18,229 bases of DNA from Gammaproteobacteria bacterium (lineage in GTDB: Bacteria > Pseudomonadota > Gammaproteobacteria > Steroidobacterales > Rariloculaceae). Of this stretch, positions 6,327 through 12,917 are shown one piece after another. The stretch spans positions 1 to 18,229 of the forward strand of contig PKRJ01000067.1 in assembly GCA_017577365.1 (NCBI GenBank). Reading direction: 5' to 3'. The position numbers and the translations under genes are program-made. Each line of letters opens with the position of its first letter. Positions within the stretch are counted from its first letter, which is position 1. The notes under the pieces were generated by a model. It saw nothing but the letters and a program-made list of their open reading frames with translations. It did no database searches and had not been told where the DNA came from.

Positions 6327-7796
6327 TCAGTCGACGGCAACGAAAAGCTGACTCTCGCCGCGCCGAACGAGGAGCAGGACGCTCTCGCCGCGGGCGCGCT
6401 CGAGCGCGGCCGCGGCTTGATCGGCGGACTCGATCCGCTCGCGGTCGATCTCGACGATCACGTCGCCGGGTCGAAGCCCGTGCCGCGCCGCGGGACTGCC
6501 CGGCCGGACCGCCGCGACGAGCGCGCCTTCGACTTCCGCAGGCAGCGCGAGCCGGGCCCGTTCGGAATCGGTGAGCGGCACGAGCCGCAAGCCGAGCGGC
6601 GCGTCCGCACCGCGGCTCGGTCGGGCCGGCGGCGCGTAGAAGCCGCGCCCGTCCTCCGCGCGCTGCCCGAGCTCCACGTCGAGCGTGCGCTCCGCACCGT
6701 CGCGGATCACTCGCACGGCGACCCGCTCGCCGGGCGCCGTCTCCGCGACCGCGAAAGTCAGGTCGCGCGCCGAGCCGATCTCGCGATCGCCGAACCGGAT
6801 CACGACGTCGCCGGCCTCGAAGCCGGCCTGCGCCGCGGGGCCGTCCGGCAGCACGCGCGCGATCAACGCTCCCTTCGGCGTTTCGAGGCCGAGCGATTTC
6901 GCGAGACTCGGATCGAGCCGCTGCAGCTCGACGCCGAGCCAACCGCGCTCGACGGCGCCCTTCTCCTTGAGCTGCCGAACCACCGACGCCACGCGATTCG
7001 AAGGAATCGCGAAACCGATGCCGACGTTGCCGCCGTTCGGCGAGAAGATCGCGGTGCTGACGCCGATCACCTCGCCGTTCACGTCGAGCACCGGCCCGCC
7101 GGAGTTGCCGTGATTCATCGGCGCGTCGATCTGCAGATAGTCGTCGTACGGCCCCGAGCGGATGTCCCGGCCTCTCGCCGACACGACGCCGACCGACACG
7201 CTGCCGCCGAGCCCGAACGGATTGCCGATCGCGATCACCCAATCGCCGACCCGTACCGCGTCCGAGTCCGCGAACTCGACGTGCGGCAGCCTTTCGTCGA
7301 CGTCGAGCTCGAGCAGCGCGAGATCCATCTGCGGATCGTCGCCGACGATCGTCGCCTCGAGCTGCCGCCCGTCGGCGAGCGTCACGCGAATCTCGTCGGC
7401 GCCCGCGACGACGTGATGGTTCGTGACGACGTAGCCTTCCGGGTCGATGATGAAGCCGGAACCCGCGCCTTCGGCGCGCCTCGGCACACCGGGCATGGGC
7501 GGCATCTCGAAGAAGCGGCCGAAGAATTCGTCGAGCGGCCGGCCTGGAAACGGCCGCGCATCGCGCGAAAAGCCCGTGCCCGTCGCAATCGTTTTCGTGA
7601 CCGCGATGTTCACGACCGCGGGCATGGCCCGCTCGACGACGTCCGCGAACGACGGTGCAAAGCTCTCCGCACGCGCCTGAGCGAGCGCCGTCGACGGCGG
7701 CGGCAACAGCGTGAAATGAAGCGCGGCGGCGCCGCCCAGCGCCGCGATTGCGGCCGCGGCGACGGCCCGCGGCCTGCTCTTGCCCGATCGAGTCAT
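6327..7796 (-). CDS. Do-family periplasmic serine protease/chaperone (HtrA/DegP type)
   Basis: The 489-residue protein has a signal peptide (about 10-40, ending STALAQA) and a trypsin-like domain with the triad His128 (TNHHVV), Asp158 (MDLALL) and Ser232 (GNSGGP). Two PDZ domains follow, at about 285-378 (GWLGVELQRL...) and 400-485 (LGLRLVPLT...). This is the DegP/DegQ/MucD layout, for degrading or refolding damaged envelope proteins. The ATG at 7796 has GGAGG about 7 bases upstream, which fixes the start. The oxyanion loop reads NHGNSGGP where NPGNSGGP is usual. It is transcribed away from a two-component operon, across a shared control region, so envelope-stress regulation is likely. Whether it is DegP-, DegQ- or MucD-like cannot be decided by eye. 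Confidence 0.95.
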   Translation of the reverse strand: MTRSGKSRPRAVAAAAIAALGGAAALHFTLLPPPSTALAQARAESFAPSFADVVERAMPAVVNIAVTKTIATGTGFSRDARPFPGRPLDEFFGRFFEMPPMPGVPRRAEGAGSGFIIDPEGYVVTNHHVVAGADEIRVTLADGRQLEATIVGDDPQMDLALLELDVDERLPHVEFADSDAVRVGDWVIAIGNPFGLGGSVSVGVVSARGRDIRSGPYDDYLQIDAPMNHGNSGGPVLDVNGEVIGVSTAIFSPNGGNVGIGFAIPSNRVASVVRQLKEKGAVERGWLGVELQRLDPSLAKSLGLETPKGALIARVLPDGPAAQAGFEAGDVVIRFGDREIGSARDLTFAVAETAPGERVAVRVIRDGAERTLDVELGQRAEDGRGFYAPPARPSRGADAPLGLRLVPLTDSERARLALPAEVEGALVAAVRPGSPAARHGLRPGDVIVEIDRERIESADQAAAALERARGESVLLLVRRGESQLFVAVD

Positions 7797-7840
7797 CGTT
7801 TGCCTCCATTCGGTTTCGAGCCGAACGGCTCGCGTTGGCA

Positions 7841-7959
7841 GAACGCTAGAACGCGGGGGCTTACGGGCCGCTCACCGTTTCCCTACGAATCGGTAACCCG
7901 CTCCCAAGGCCACATTACGGATCGTTAATCCGCCGTTCAGGCGCCGCCCATTAGCGTTC
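7841..7959. promoter_or_regulatory. mirrored motif TAGCGTTC in the divergent control region
   Basis: TAGCGTTCGGCAAA starts at 7952 reading right, and TAGCGTTCTGCCAA reads left from 7848. They agree at 12 of 14 positions. The two copies face their respective genes from opposite ends of the control region, as expected of promoter or regulator elements for the protease gene and for the DUF6491/two-component operon. Neither has clear -35/-10 boxes. Confidence 0.4.
7885..7932 (+). promoter_or_regulatory. spaced direct repeat, candidate response-regulator operator
   Basis: ACGAATCGGTAACCCG (7885-7900) and ACGGATCGTTAATCCG (7917-7932) agree at 13 of 16 positions, and both follow a T or CT. Their starts are 32 bases apart, about three helical turns, so both lie on one face of the DNA. 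The second copy also holds the inverted CGGAT/ATCCG. OmpR-type regulators usually bind direct repeats, and one is encoded just downstream. Binding is inferred. Confidence 0.45.
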
Positions 7960-7992
7960 GGCAAAGATTCGGAACGACCGTGAGGAAGGGCG

Positions 7993-8451
7993 ATGACGGG
8001 ATCGAAAGCCGCGATGCTGCTCTTGGCCTTCGCAAGCGCGGGGATCGGCGCGTCCGGGCCGCGGCCGGAGCCGGCGGCGCAGAAGCTCGCTCCGATCGAA
8101 AGCGTTCCGGCAAACGCCCTTCACGGCTTCAGCGTCGTCAGCGACGACACGTTGATCGTCTGGACGACGCCGCGGAAACCCTATCTCGTCCGTTTGTTCC
8201 GGCCGAGCCGGGAACTAAAGTTCGCGACGACGATCGATGTCAGTTCGTTCGGCCGAAGAATCCATGCGCGGTTCGATACGGTCGAAGTGGACGGGTTCAG
8301 CTACCCTATCCGTGCGATCTACGAGTTGAGCCGAGACGACGCCGAAGCGCTCGCGGCCACCGGCCGAGCAAGCGACGATCCGACCGTCGCGACGTGCCGA
8401 GCCGCCGACGTGGAGGCGAAGACCCACCTCGCTGAAACGTGCGCATCCTGA
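7993..8451 (+). CDS. small secreted protein, DUF6491-like
   Basis: The 152-residue product has a short hydrophobic signal (about 5-20) and a compact domain with FSVVSDDTLIVWTTPRKPYLVRL, RIHARFDTVEVDGFSYPIRAIYEL and a C-terminal CRAADVEAKTH segment. I recognise this pattern as the DUF6491 family of exported proteins of unknown function, by memory rather than a search. The start is firm: ATG 7993 is preceded by GAGGAAG. The last 13 bases overlap the response-regulator start, so it is probably co-transcribed and translationally coupled with the two-component genes. It could act as an accessory sensor or a target of that system; nothing in the sequence decides this. Confidence 0.8.
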   Translation: MTGSKAAMLLLAFASAGIGASGPRPEPAAQKLAPIESVPANALHGFSVVSDDTLIVWTTPRKPYLVRLFRPSRELKFATTIDVSSFGRRIHARFDTVEVDGFSYPIRAIYELSRDDAEALAATGRASDDPTVATCRAADVEAKTHLAETCAS

Positions 8452-9122
8452 TCATCGAAGACGACAACCAGGTCGCGTCGTTCATCCGCAAGGGCCTGAT
8501 CGAATCGGGCTGGAACGTCGACGTGGCCGACAACGGCAAGGACGGCCTCTTCCTCGCGGCGACGGAGCGCTACGACGCGCTGATCGTCGACCGCATGCTG
8601 CCCGGCGTGGACGGCCTCACGGTGATCCGCACGCTCAGGGCCTCGGAGAACAAGACGCCCGCCCTCGTGCTGAGCGCGCTCGGCGAGGTCGACGATCGCG
8701 TCCAGGGGCTCAAAGCCGGCGGCGACGACTATCTCGTCAAGCCCTTCGCGTTCAGCGAGCTCGTCGCGCGGCTCGAAGCGCTCGTGCGCCGGTCTCGCTC
8801 GGCCGGTGAAGCGCCCGTCACGGTGCTCGAGGTCGGGGATCTCAAGATGGATCTGCTGCGCCGCGAGGTCTATCGATCCGGCCGCAAGATCGAGCTGCAG
8901 CCGAGGGAATTCCAGCTCCTCGAATTTCTGATGCGCCACGCGGGCCAGGTCGTGACGCGCACGATGCTCCTCGAAGGCGTCTGGAACTACCACTTCGATC
9001 CGCAGACCAACGTGATCGACGTTCACGTGAGCCGCCTGCGCGCGAAGATCGACCGCGACTTCCCGACGCCGCTGCTGCATACCGTGCGCGGCGCGGGGTA
9101 TCGCCTCGACACGACGGCGTAG
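8439..9122 (+). CDS. OmpR/PhoB-family response regulator
   Basis: The 227-residue cytoplasmic protein has a receiver domain (1-118) with acidic residues E7/D8/D9, phospho-acceptor Asp51, Ser79 and Lys101. A winged-helix DNA-binding domain follows (about 130-226; LQPREFQLLEFLMRHAGQVVTRTMLLE, then NVIDVHVSRLRAKID and HTVRGAGYRL). The start is the GTG at 8439: an in-frame stop at 8433-8435 rules out any earlier one, and the protein begins with the canonical MRILIIEDD. The start lies inside the preceding gene. Its kinase partner begins 11 bases after the stop. The subfamily resembles CusR/CopR-like regulators, but the stimulus cannot be read from it. Confidence 0.95.
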   Translation: MRILIIEDDNQVASFIRKGLIESGWNVDVADNGKDGLFLAATERYDALIVDRMLPGVDGLTVIRTLRASENKTPALVLSALGEVDDRVQGLKAGGDDYLVKPFAFSELVARLEALVRRSRSAGEAPVTVLEVGDLKMDLLRREVYRSGRKIELQPREFQLLEFLMRHAGQVVTRTMLLEGVWNYHFDPQTNVIDVHVSRLRAKIDRDFPTPLLHTVRGAGYRLDTTA

Positions 9123-9133
9123 CGGCCTCGCGC

Positions 9134-10531
9134 ATGCGCCTCCCCGCCCTCTTTCGTACGACGATCTTCCAGCTCACGCTCGTCTACATGGCGCTATTCG
9201 GCGCGTCCGTGCTCGCGCTCTTCACGTTCATCTATTGGTCGACGCTCGGCTATCTCGAGCGGCAGACCCAGCAGATCATCGAGGCCGAGATCCGCGGGCT
9301 CGCTGAGCAGGTCGAGCGGCGCGGCATCGTCGGGCTCGCTGACGTCATCACCGAGCGCGTGCGACGCGATACGGAGCGGCGCTCGATCTATCTGCTCGTC
9401 GATGCCGCGCTGCGGCCGATCGCGGGAAACGTCGCGCGCTGGCCGGAGCGGCTCGACCGCCGCGGAGAATGGGTCGTTTTCCTCAAGGCGGAAGGCGACG
9501 GCGGCTACACGCCCGTGCGCGCGCTCGTGCTCGGCGTCGGGCCGGGCTTCAGGCTGCTCGTCGGCCGCGACGTGCGCGAGCTCGAGCAAATCAACGAGGT
9601 GTTCCGCCGCGCGTCGGTCTGGGGGCTCGGCCTCACGATGGGCTTGTCGCTGCTCGGCGGACTCTTGATCGGCTTCAGCGCGCAGCGCCGTCTCGCGCAG
9701 ATCAACCGCACGACGCGCCAGATCATCGCCGGCAACTTGAGCCAACGCGTGCCGGTGACCGGCGGCGGCGACGAGCACGACGAGCTCGCGGAGAACCTGA
9801 ACGCGATGCTCGACCAGATCGAGAAGCTCATGGCGGGACTCCGTCACGTCGGCGACAGCGTCGCGCACGATCTCAGAAGTCCTCTGACGCGGCTCCGCAC
9901 GCGCCTCGAGACGCTCGCGAATGCGCCGAATCCGAGCCGCGAGGACCTCGAAGCCTGCGTCGCGCAGGCCGATGCGCTGCTCGCGACGTTCAACGCGCTG
10001 CTCCGGATCGCGCGGATCGAGTCCGGCGCATACCGGAGCGCGTTCGCGCCGACCGATCTCGGCCGCATCGCGCGCGACGTTTGCGAGCTCTATCAGGCCG
10101 CGGCCGACGAGCGCGGCATCGCGCTGTCGTGCGAGGCGCCGGACGGCGCGCTCGTGATCGGCGACCGCGAGCTGCTCGCGCAGGCGCTGACGAACCTGCT
10201 CGACAACGCGGTGAAATACACGCCTGACGGCGGCCGTATCGACGTCGAGGTGACGGCGGCGCCGCGAAGCTACGTTCTCAGCGTCGCCGACACGGGCCCG
10301 GGCATCCCGGCCCACGAGCGCGAGCGGATGCTCGAGCGCTTCACGCGTCTCGACAGCGCGCGCTCGCTGCCGGGCAACGGGCTCGGGCTCGCGCTCGTCA
10401 AGGCGGTCGCGGAGCAGCACGACGGGCGGCTCACGCTCGGCGACCGAAAGCCCGGGCTCATCGTCGAGCTCGAGCTGCCGGCGGCGGCAACGAGCGCGGA
10501 AACGCTTGCTCGCGCTGAGATATCTCGCTAG
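9134..10531 (+). CDS. sensor histidine kinase
   Basis: The 465-residue inner-membrane kinase partners the response regulator just upstream. Membrane spans lie at about 12-36 and 162-182, enclosing a periplasmic sensor region of about 125 residues. A HAMP domain (about 183-236) is followed by HisKA with phospho-acceptor His245 in DSVAHDLRSPLTRLRTRLE, and then an ATPase domain with N box LLDNAVKYTPDGG (Asn358), G1 box DTGPGIP and G2 box GNGLGLALVKAV. All catalytic motifs are intact. The ATG at 9134 has no strong Shine-Dalgarno site, which fits translational coupling. The sensor region has no named domain that I recognise. The position next to an HtrA gene suggests an envelope-stress input. Confidence 0.94.
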   Translation: MRLPALFRTTIFQLTLVYMALFGASVLALFTFIYWSTLGYLERQTQQIIEAEIRGLAEQVERRGIVGLADVITERVRRDTERRSIYLLVDAALRPIAGNVARWPERLDRRGEWVVFLKAEGDGGYTPVRALVLGVGPGFRLLVGRDVRELEQINEVFRRASVWGLGLTMGLSLLGGLLIGFSAQRRLAQINRTTRQIIAGNLSQRVPVTGGGDEHDELAENLNAMLDQIEKLMAGLRHVGDSVAHDLRSPLTRLRTRLETLANAPNPSREDLEACVAQADALLATFNALLRIARIESGAYRSAFAPTDLGRIARDVCELYQAAADERGIALSCEAPDGALVIGDRELLAQALTNLLDNAVKYTPDGGRIDVEVTAAPRSYVLSVADTGPGIPAHERERMLERFTRLDSARSLPGNGLGLALVKAVAEQHDGRLTLGDRKPGLIVELELPAAATSAETLARAEISR

Positions 10532-10637
10532 TCACGAACATCGGCGGCCGCTGCTCTCGACTTCTCGAGGTTCCGCTCCGGAGCGCGAGATGAACGAGGG
10601 GACGGAAAAGGGAAGCTCGCCGGGCGAATCGGGAGCG

Positions 10638-10661
10638 GGCGCGCATCGCGCTCCGCGCGCC
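10638..10661. terminator. GC hairpin between convergent kinase and glycosylase genes
   Basis: GGCGCGC (10638-10644) pairs with GCGCGCC (10655-10661) around a 10-base loop. An alternative pairing, GGAGCG (10632-10637) with CGCTCC (10649-10654), overlaps it. It lies in the 134-base gap between convergent genes, 4 bases from the glycosylase stop. No T-tract is present. A 12-bp perfect palindrome (10574-10585) lies earlier in the same gap. Confidence 0.35.
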
Positions 10662-10665
10662 GGCA

Positions 10666-11259
10666 TCAACGGCGCTCGAGACGAGGCCCCAGCACGGCGC
10701 GCCACGCTTCGAGCTTGCGCGCGTACGAATACGATGCGTTCGCCGGGCTCGTCGACGGGAGCCGCACCGACTCGAGCGCGCCAATCTCGGGCGGCAGCGT
10801 CGGCAGCACGCGCCGGCGCCAAAGCTCCCAAGCCATCGTGCCGTTGAGCGCGACGAAGCGAATCTTCCGGTGCGTCGCGAAGAACGTTCGGAAGTCGTTG
10901 ATGATCATCGTGGACGGGACGATCGACGAATCGAGGCTGCCGCGCCGCTCGCCGGCGGCGAGCACGTCCCACAGCGCAATGCCGGACGAGCGCAGACGCT
11001 CGAGCCTCTCGGCATAATCGAGATGCGGGGCCGCGCCGACGAGCTCGCCCATGATCGCCCAGAACGCGTTCCGCGGCTGCGCGTAGTACTGCTGCGCCGC
11101 GATCGACGCCTCGCCGGGCAGGCTGCCGAGCACGAGCACGTGCGCGTCCGGTGCCGAGACCGGAGGGAAGCCGCGCGCGAACGGCACGGGCTCGCCGTCG
11201 CGGACGCGATCGAGTCGTGCACGCGCCGAGGCGCGCCGGCGTATGCGTGCGCCGCTCAC
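10666..11259 (-). CDS. DNA-deoxyinosine (hypoxanthine) glycosylase, UDG superfamily
   Basis: The 197-residue protein matches the hypoxanthine-DNA glycosylase branch (family 6) of the uracil-DNA glycosylase superfamily, which removes deaminated bases in base-excision repair. Visible motifs are GFPPVSAPDAHVLVLGSLPGEAS (motif I, 45-52), QQYYAQPRNAFWAIMG (56-71, with the probable catalytic Asn64), GIALWDVL, GSLDSSIVPS, and LPSTSPANA (168-176, the second catalytic loop). The frame opens at a GTG at 11262. The next GTG (11259) overlaps the mtgA stop as GTGA with GGAG upstream, so I prefer it. The first 25 residues are arginine-rich and not part of the fold. Activity on inosine versus uracil needs assay. 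Confidence 0.88.
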   Translation of the reverse strand: MSGARIRRRASARARLDRVRDGEPVPFARGFPPVSAPDAHVLVLGSLPGEASIAAQQYYAQPRNAFWAIMGELVGAAPHLDYAERLERLRSSGIALWDVLAAGERRGSLDSSIVPSTMIINDFRTFFATHRKIRFVALNGTMAWELWRRRVLPTLPPEIGALESVRLPSTSPANASYSYARKLEAWRAVLGPRLERR

Positions 11260-11996
11260 CACTCGAGCTCCCGGTAATGCCCGTCGGCGCGAAGCGAGCG
11301 CATCTGCGCGAGAATCCGTCTTTTCCGCCCCTCGACGAAATCGCTCGGCCGGTCGACGCGGTAGCGCTTCGGATTCGGCAATACGGCCGCGAGCAGCGCC
11401 GCCTGCTCGTCGTCGAGCTCGCGTGCCGAAATGCCGAAATACTTACGCGCCGCCGCTTCGACGCCGAATACGCCTTCGCCGAGCTCGGCGACGTTCAAAT
11501 ACACCTCGAGTATCCGCTCCTTCGGCCACAGCGATTCGATCAGCAACGTGAAGTACGCCTCGATGCCCTTACGAACGAAGCTGCGTCCGGGCCATAGGAA
11601 CAGGTTCTTCGCGACCTGCTGCGAGATCGTCGACGCGCCGCGCAGCCTGCCGCCCGCACGGTACGCCGCGACCGCTTTCTCGATCGACTGGAAGTCGAAG
11701 CCGTTGTGCGCGAGGAAACGCTGGTCCTCGGCCGCGATCACGGCGTGCGCCGCCGCCTGCGAGATCGCGTCGCGGCCGACCCAGACATGCGCCTGCGACC
11801 TGACGGGGATCTGCTGCTGCAGCATCATCGCCGTGACCGGCGGATCGACGTACCGCAGCAAGGCCACCGCGCCGACGCTCGCCAGCACGCCGGCGATGGC
11901 GAGCGCCGCGAGCGTCGCGAGGATCCGCCGCACGACAAACCGCGCAGGGTGTTTCGGCTTTGCATTCTTGCGTGGGCGCCTCGCCCGGCGTGCCAC
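11256..11996 (-). CDS. mtgA: monofunctional peptidoglycan transglycosylase
   Basis: The 246-residue protein is a GT51 glycosyltransferase without a penicillin-binding domain, which polymerises lipid II into glycan strands on the periplasmic face of the inner membrane. An arginine/lysine-rich tail (1-24) precedes one membrane span (about 25-48). The GT51 motifs follow in order: AAEDQRFLAHNGFD with catalytic Glu90, GASTISQQVAKNLFLW (120-135), RKGIEAYFTLLIE (142-154) and KERILEVYLNVAELG (159-173). Length is normal for MtgA. The start is a GTG at 11996, fixed by AGGAGG about 7 bases upstream. The last 4 bases overlap the glycosylase gene, so the two are co-translated; no functional link between them is known. 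Confidence 0.95.
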   Translation of the reverse strand: MARRARRPRKNAKPKHPARFVVRRILATLAALAIAGVLASVGAVALLRYVDPPVTAMMLQQQIPVRSQAHVWVGRDAISQAAAHAVIAAEDQRFLAHNGFDFQSIEKAVAAYRAGGRLRGASTISQQVAKNLFLWPGRSFVRKGIEAYFTLLIESLWPKERILEVYLNVAELGEGVFGVEAAARKYFGISARELDDEQAALLAAVLPNPKRYRVDRPSDFVEGRKRRILAQMRSLRADGHYRELEW

Positions 11997-12073
11997 GAGC
12001 CTGCCTCCTGTCGCTTCAGCCGCCGGCTCCTCTCGTCCGCGGCTTCGAGCGCCGGCCGGAAACGCCGGCGGGC

Positions 12074-12084
12074 ATTACCGTAAT
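12074..12084. repeat. short palindrome in the mtgA/methyltransferase divergent gap
   Basis: ATTACCGTAAT is a perfect inverted repeat with one central base. It lies in the 223-base gap between the divergent mtgA and methyltransferase genes, in the only AT-rich patch there (12074-12090), and is a possible operator. I see no clear mtgA promoter boxes in this gap. Confidence 0.3.
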
Positions 12085-12145
12085 ACAAAAGCGGCCGCCG
12101 CGCGTCGTGTCTCCGCCCGTAGGCCGGCTGCCGAAAGGAACGCGC

Positions 12146-12151
12146 TACAAT
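12146..12151 (+). promoter_or_regulatory. -10 box upstream of the methyltransferase
   Basis: TACAAT matches the -10 consensus at five of six positions, 68 bases before the TTG start. No good -35 box is visible at the usual spacing. Confidence 0.35.
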
Positions 12152-12219
12152 CCTCGACGCGCGTCGATCGACGAGCGACTCGAATCGTCCGCAACAGGCA
12201 TTGGACGCGTGAAACGACG

Positions 12220-12846
12220 TTGACCGAGAACCATCCCGCGATCACCGAGACGGAGCGCGAGCGCTGGGAGCGACGTTACCGCGAAGGCGCGTACGCCGAG
12301 CGGACGCATCCGACGGCATTCCTCGCGGAATGGGAGCCGAGGCTCCCGCGCGGCCGCGCGCTCGACGTCGCGTGCGGCGCGGGACGCAACGCCCTGTTCC
12401 TCGCGTCGACCGGGCGGCGCGTCGACGCGCTCGACATCTCGCCGACCGCGCTCGCGCGGGGCCGCGCCGCCGCCGCATCCCGCGGCCTCGAGATCCGCTG
12501 GATCGAGGCGGATCTCGATCCGGATCCGGACGCGGTGCTCCCCGAAGGTCCCTACGATCTGATCGTCGTCGTGCGCTACGTGCATCGCGGGATTCTCGCG
12601 CCGCTCTGGAAGCGGCTCGCGCCCGGCGGCGCCTTGCTCTGCGAGCAGCACGTCGACTCGACGCAAGAGGTCGTCGGGCCGCGGCACGCCGACTTCAGGA
12701 TGCGTCCGAACGAGCTGCTGCGCGCCGTCCTCGCGCTCGGCCCGGACGTCGAAGTCCGCGATTACCGGGAAGGCGTCGTGCTCGACCCGGACGGGCGCCG
12801 GGCCGCGCTCGCGCAGATCGTGTCGTTCCGCGGCGACAAGCGCTGA
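12220..12846 (+). CDS. class I SAM-dependent methyltransferase
   Basis: The 208-residue product has a Rossmann-type methyltransferase fold: motif I LDVACGAGRNALFLA (48-62), motif II acid in VDALDISPTAL (68-78), EIRWIEADLD (91-100), and YDLIVVVRYVHRGILAPLWKRLAPGGALLCEQ (112-143). The N-terminal WERRYREGAYAERTHPTAFL resembles TehB-like and related small-molecule methyltransferases; the substrate is not evident. The frame is open far upstream, but the only start codon in the divergent gap is the TTG at 12220. All earlier starts fall inside mtgA on the other strand. The ribosome-binding site is weak. It diverges from mtgA and precedes the Omp85 gene by about 70 bases. Confidence 0.85.
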   Translation: MTENHPAITETERERWERRYREGAYAERTHPTAFLAEWEPRLPRGRALDVACGAGRNALFLASTGRRVDALDISPTALARGRAAAASRGLEIRWIEADLDPDPDAVLPEGPYDLIVVVRYVHRGILAPLWKRLAPGGALLCEQHVDSTQEVVGPRHADFRMRPNELLRAVLALGPDVEVRDYREGVVLDPDGRRAALAQIVSFRGDKR

Positions 12847-12874
12847 CGCGCCCAGGGACGCCGCCCCGGCGAAA

Positions 12875-12883
12875 TGCTATCGT
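12875..12883 (+). promoter_or_regulatory. extended -10 upstream of the Omp85 gene
   Basis: TGCTATCGT has the TGn extension and four of six -10 bases. Initiation would leave a leader of about 28 bases before the ATG at 12918. The Omp85 gene could also read through from the methyltransferase. Confidence 0.3.
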
Positions 12884-12917
12884 CCCCAAGAATCGCGCCG
12901 CGCCTCGTCCCGACGTC

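Noticed and set aside
6195..7928. Long plus-strand open frame (577 codons) opposite the Do protease
   Set aside because: Antisense shadow with charged low-complexity product. The protease with an intact triad and PDZ domains is on the other strand.
7980..8435. Alternative plus-strand frame over the DUF6491-like gene
   Set aside because: Its product is Arg-rich without a signal or motifs. The frame at 7993 has a ribosome-binding site, signal peptide and conserved-looking motifs.
9194..10420. Long minus-strand open frame opposite the histidine kinase
   Set aside because: Antisense shadow; the plus-strand kinase has every catalytic motif.
10574..10585. 12-bp perfect palindrome CGCTCCGGAGCG
   Set aside because: No loop, very GC-rich and a single copy. 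Such palindromes are expected by chance at this base composition.
11431..12219. Upstream extension of the methyltransferase frame
   Set aside because: All starts in it lie opposite mtgA, and the extension has no domain. No start codon exists between mtgA and the TTG at 12220.
12330..12917. Upstream extension of the Omp85 frame
   Set aside because: It runs through the methyltransferase in another frame as Arg-rich sequence, and would bury the signal peptide at 12918.
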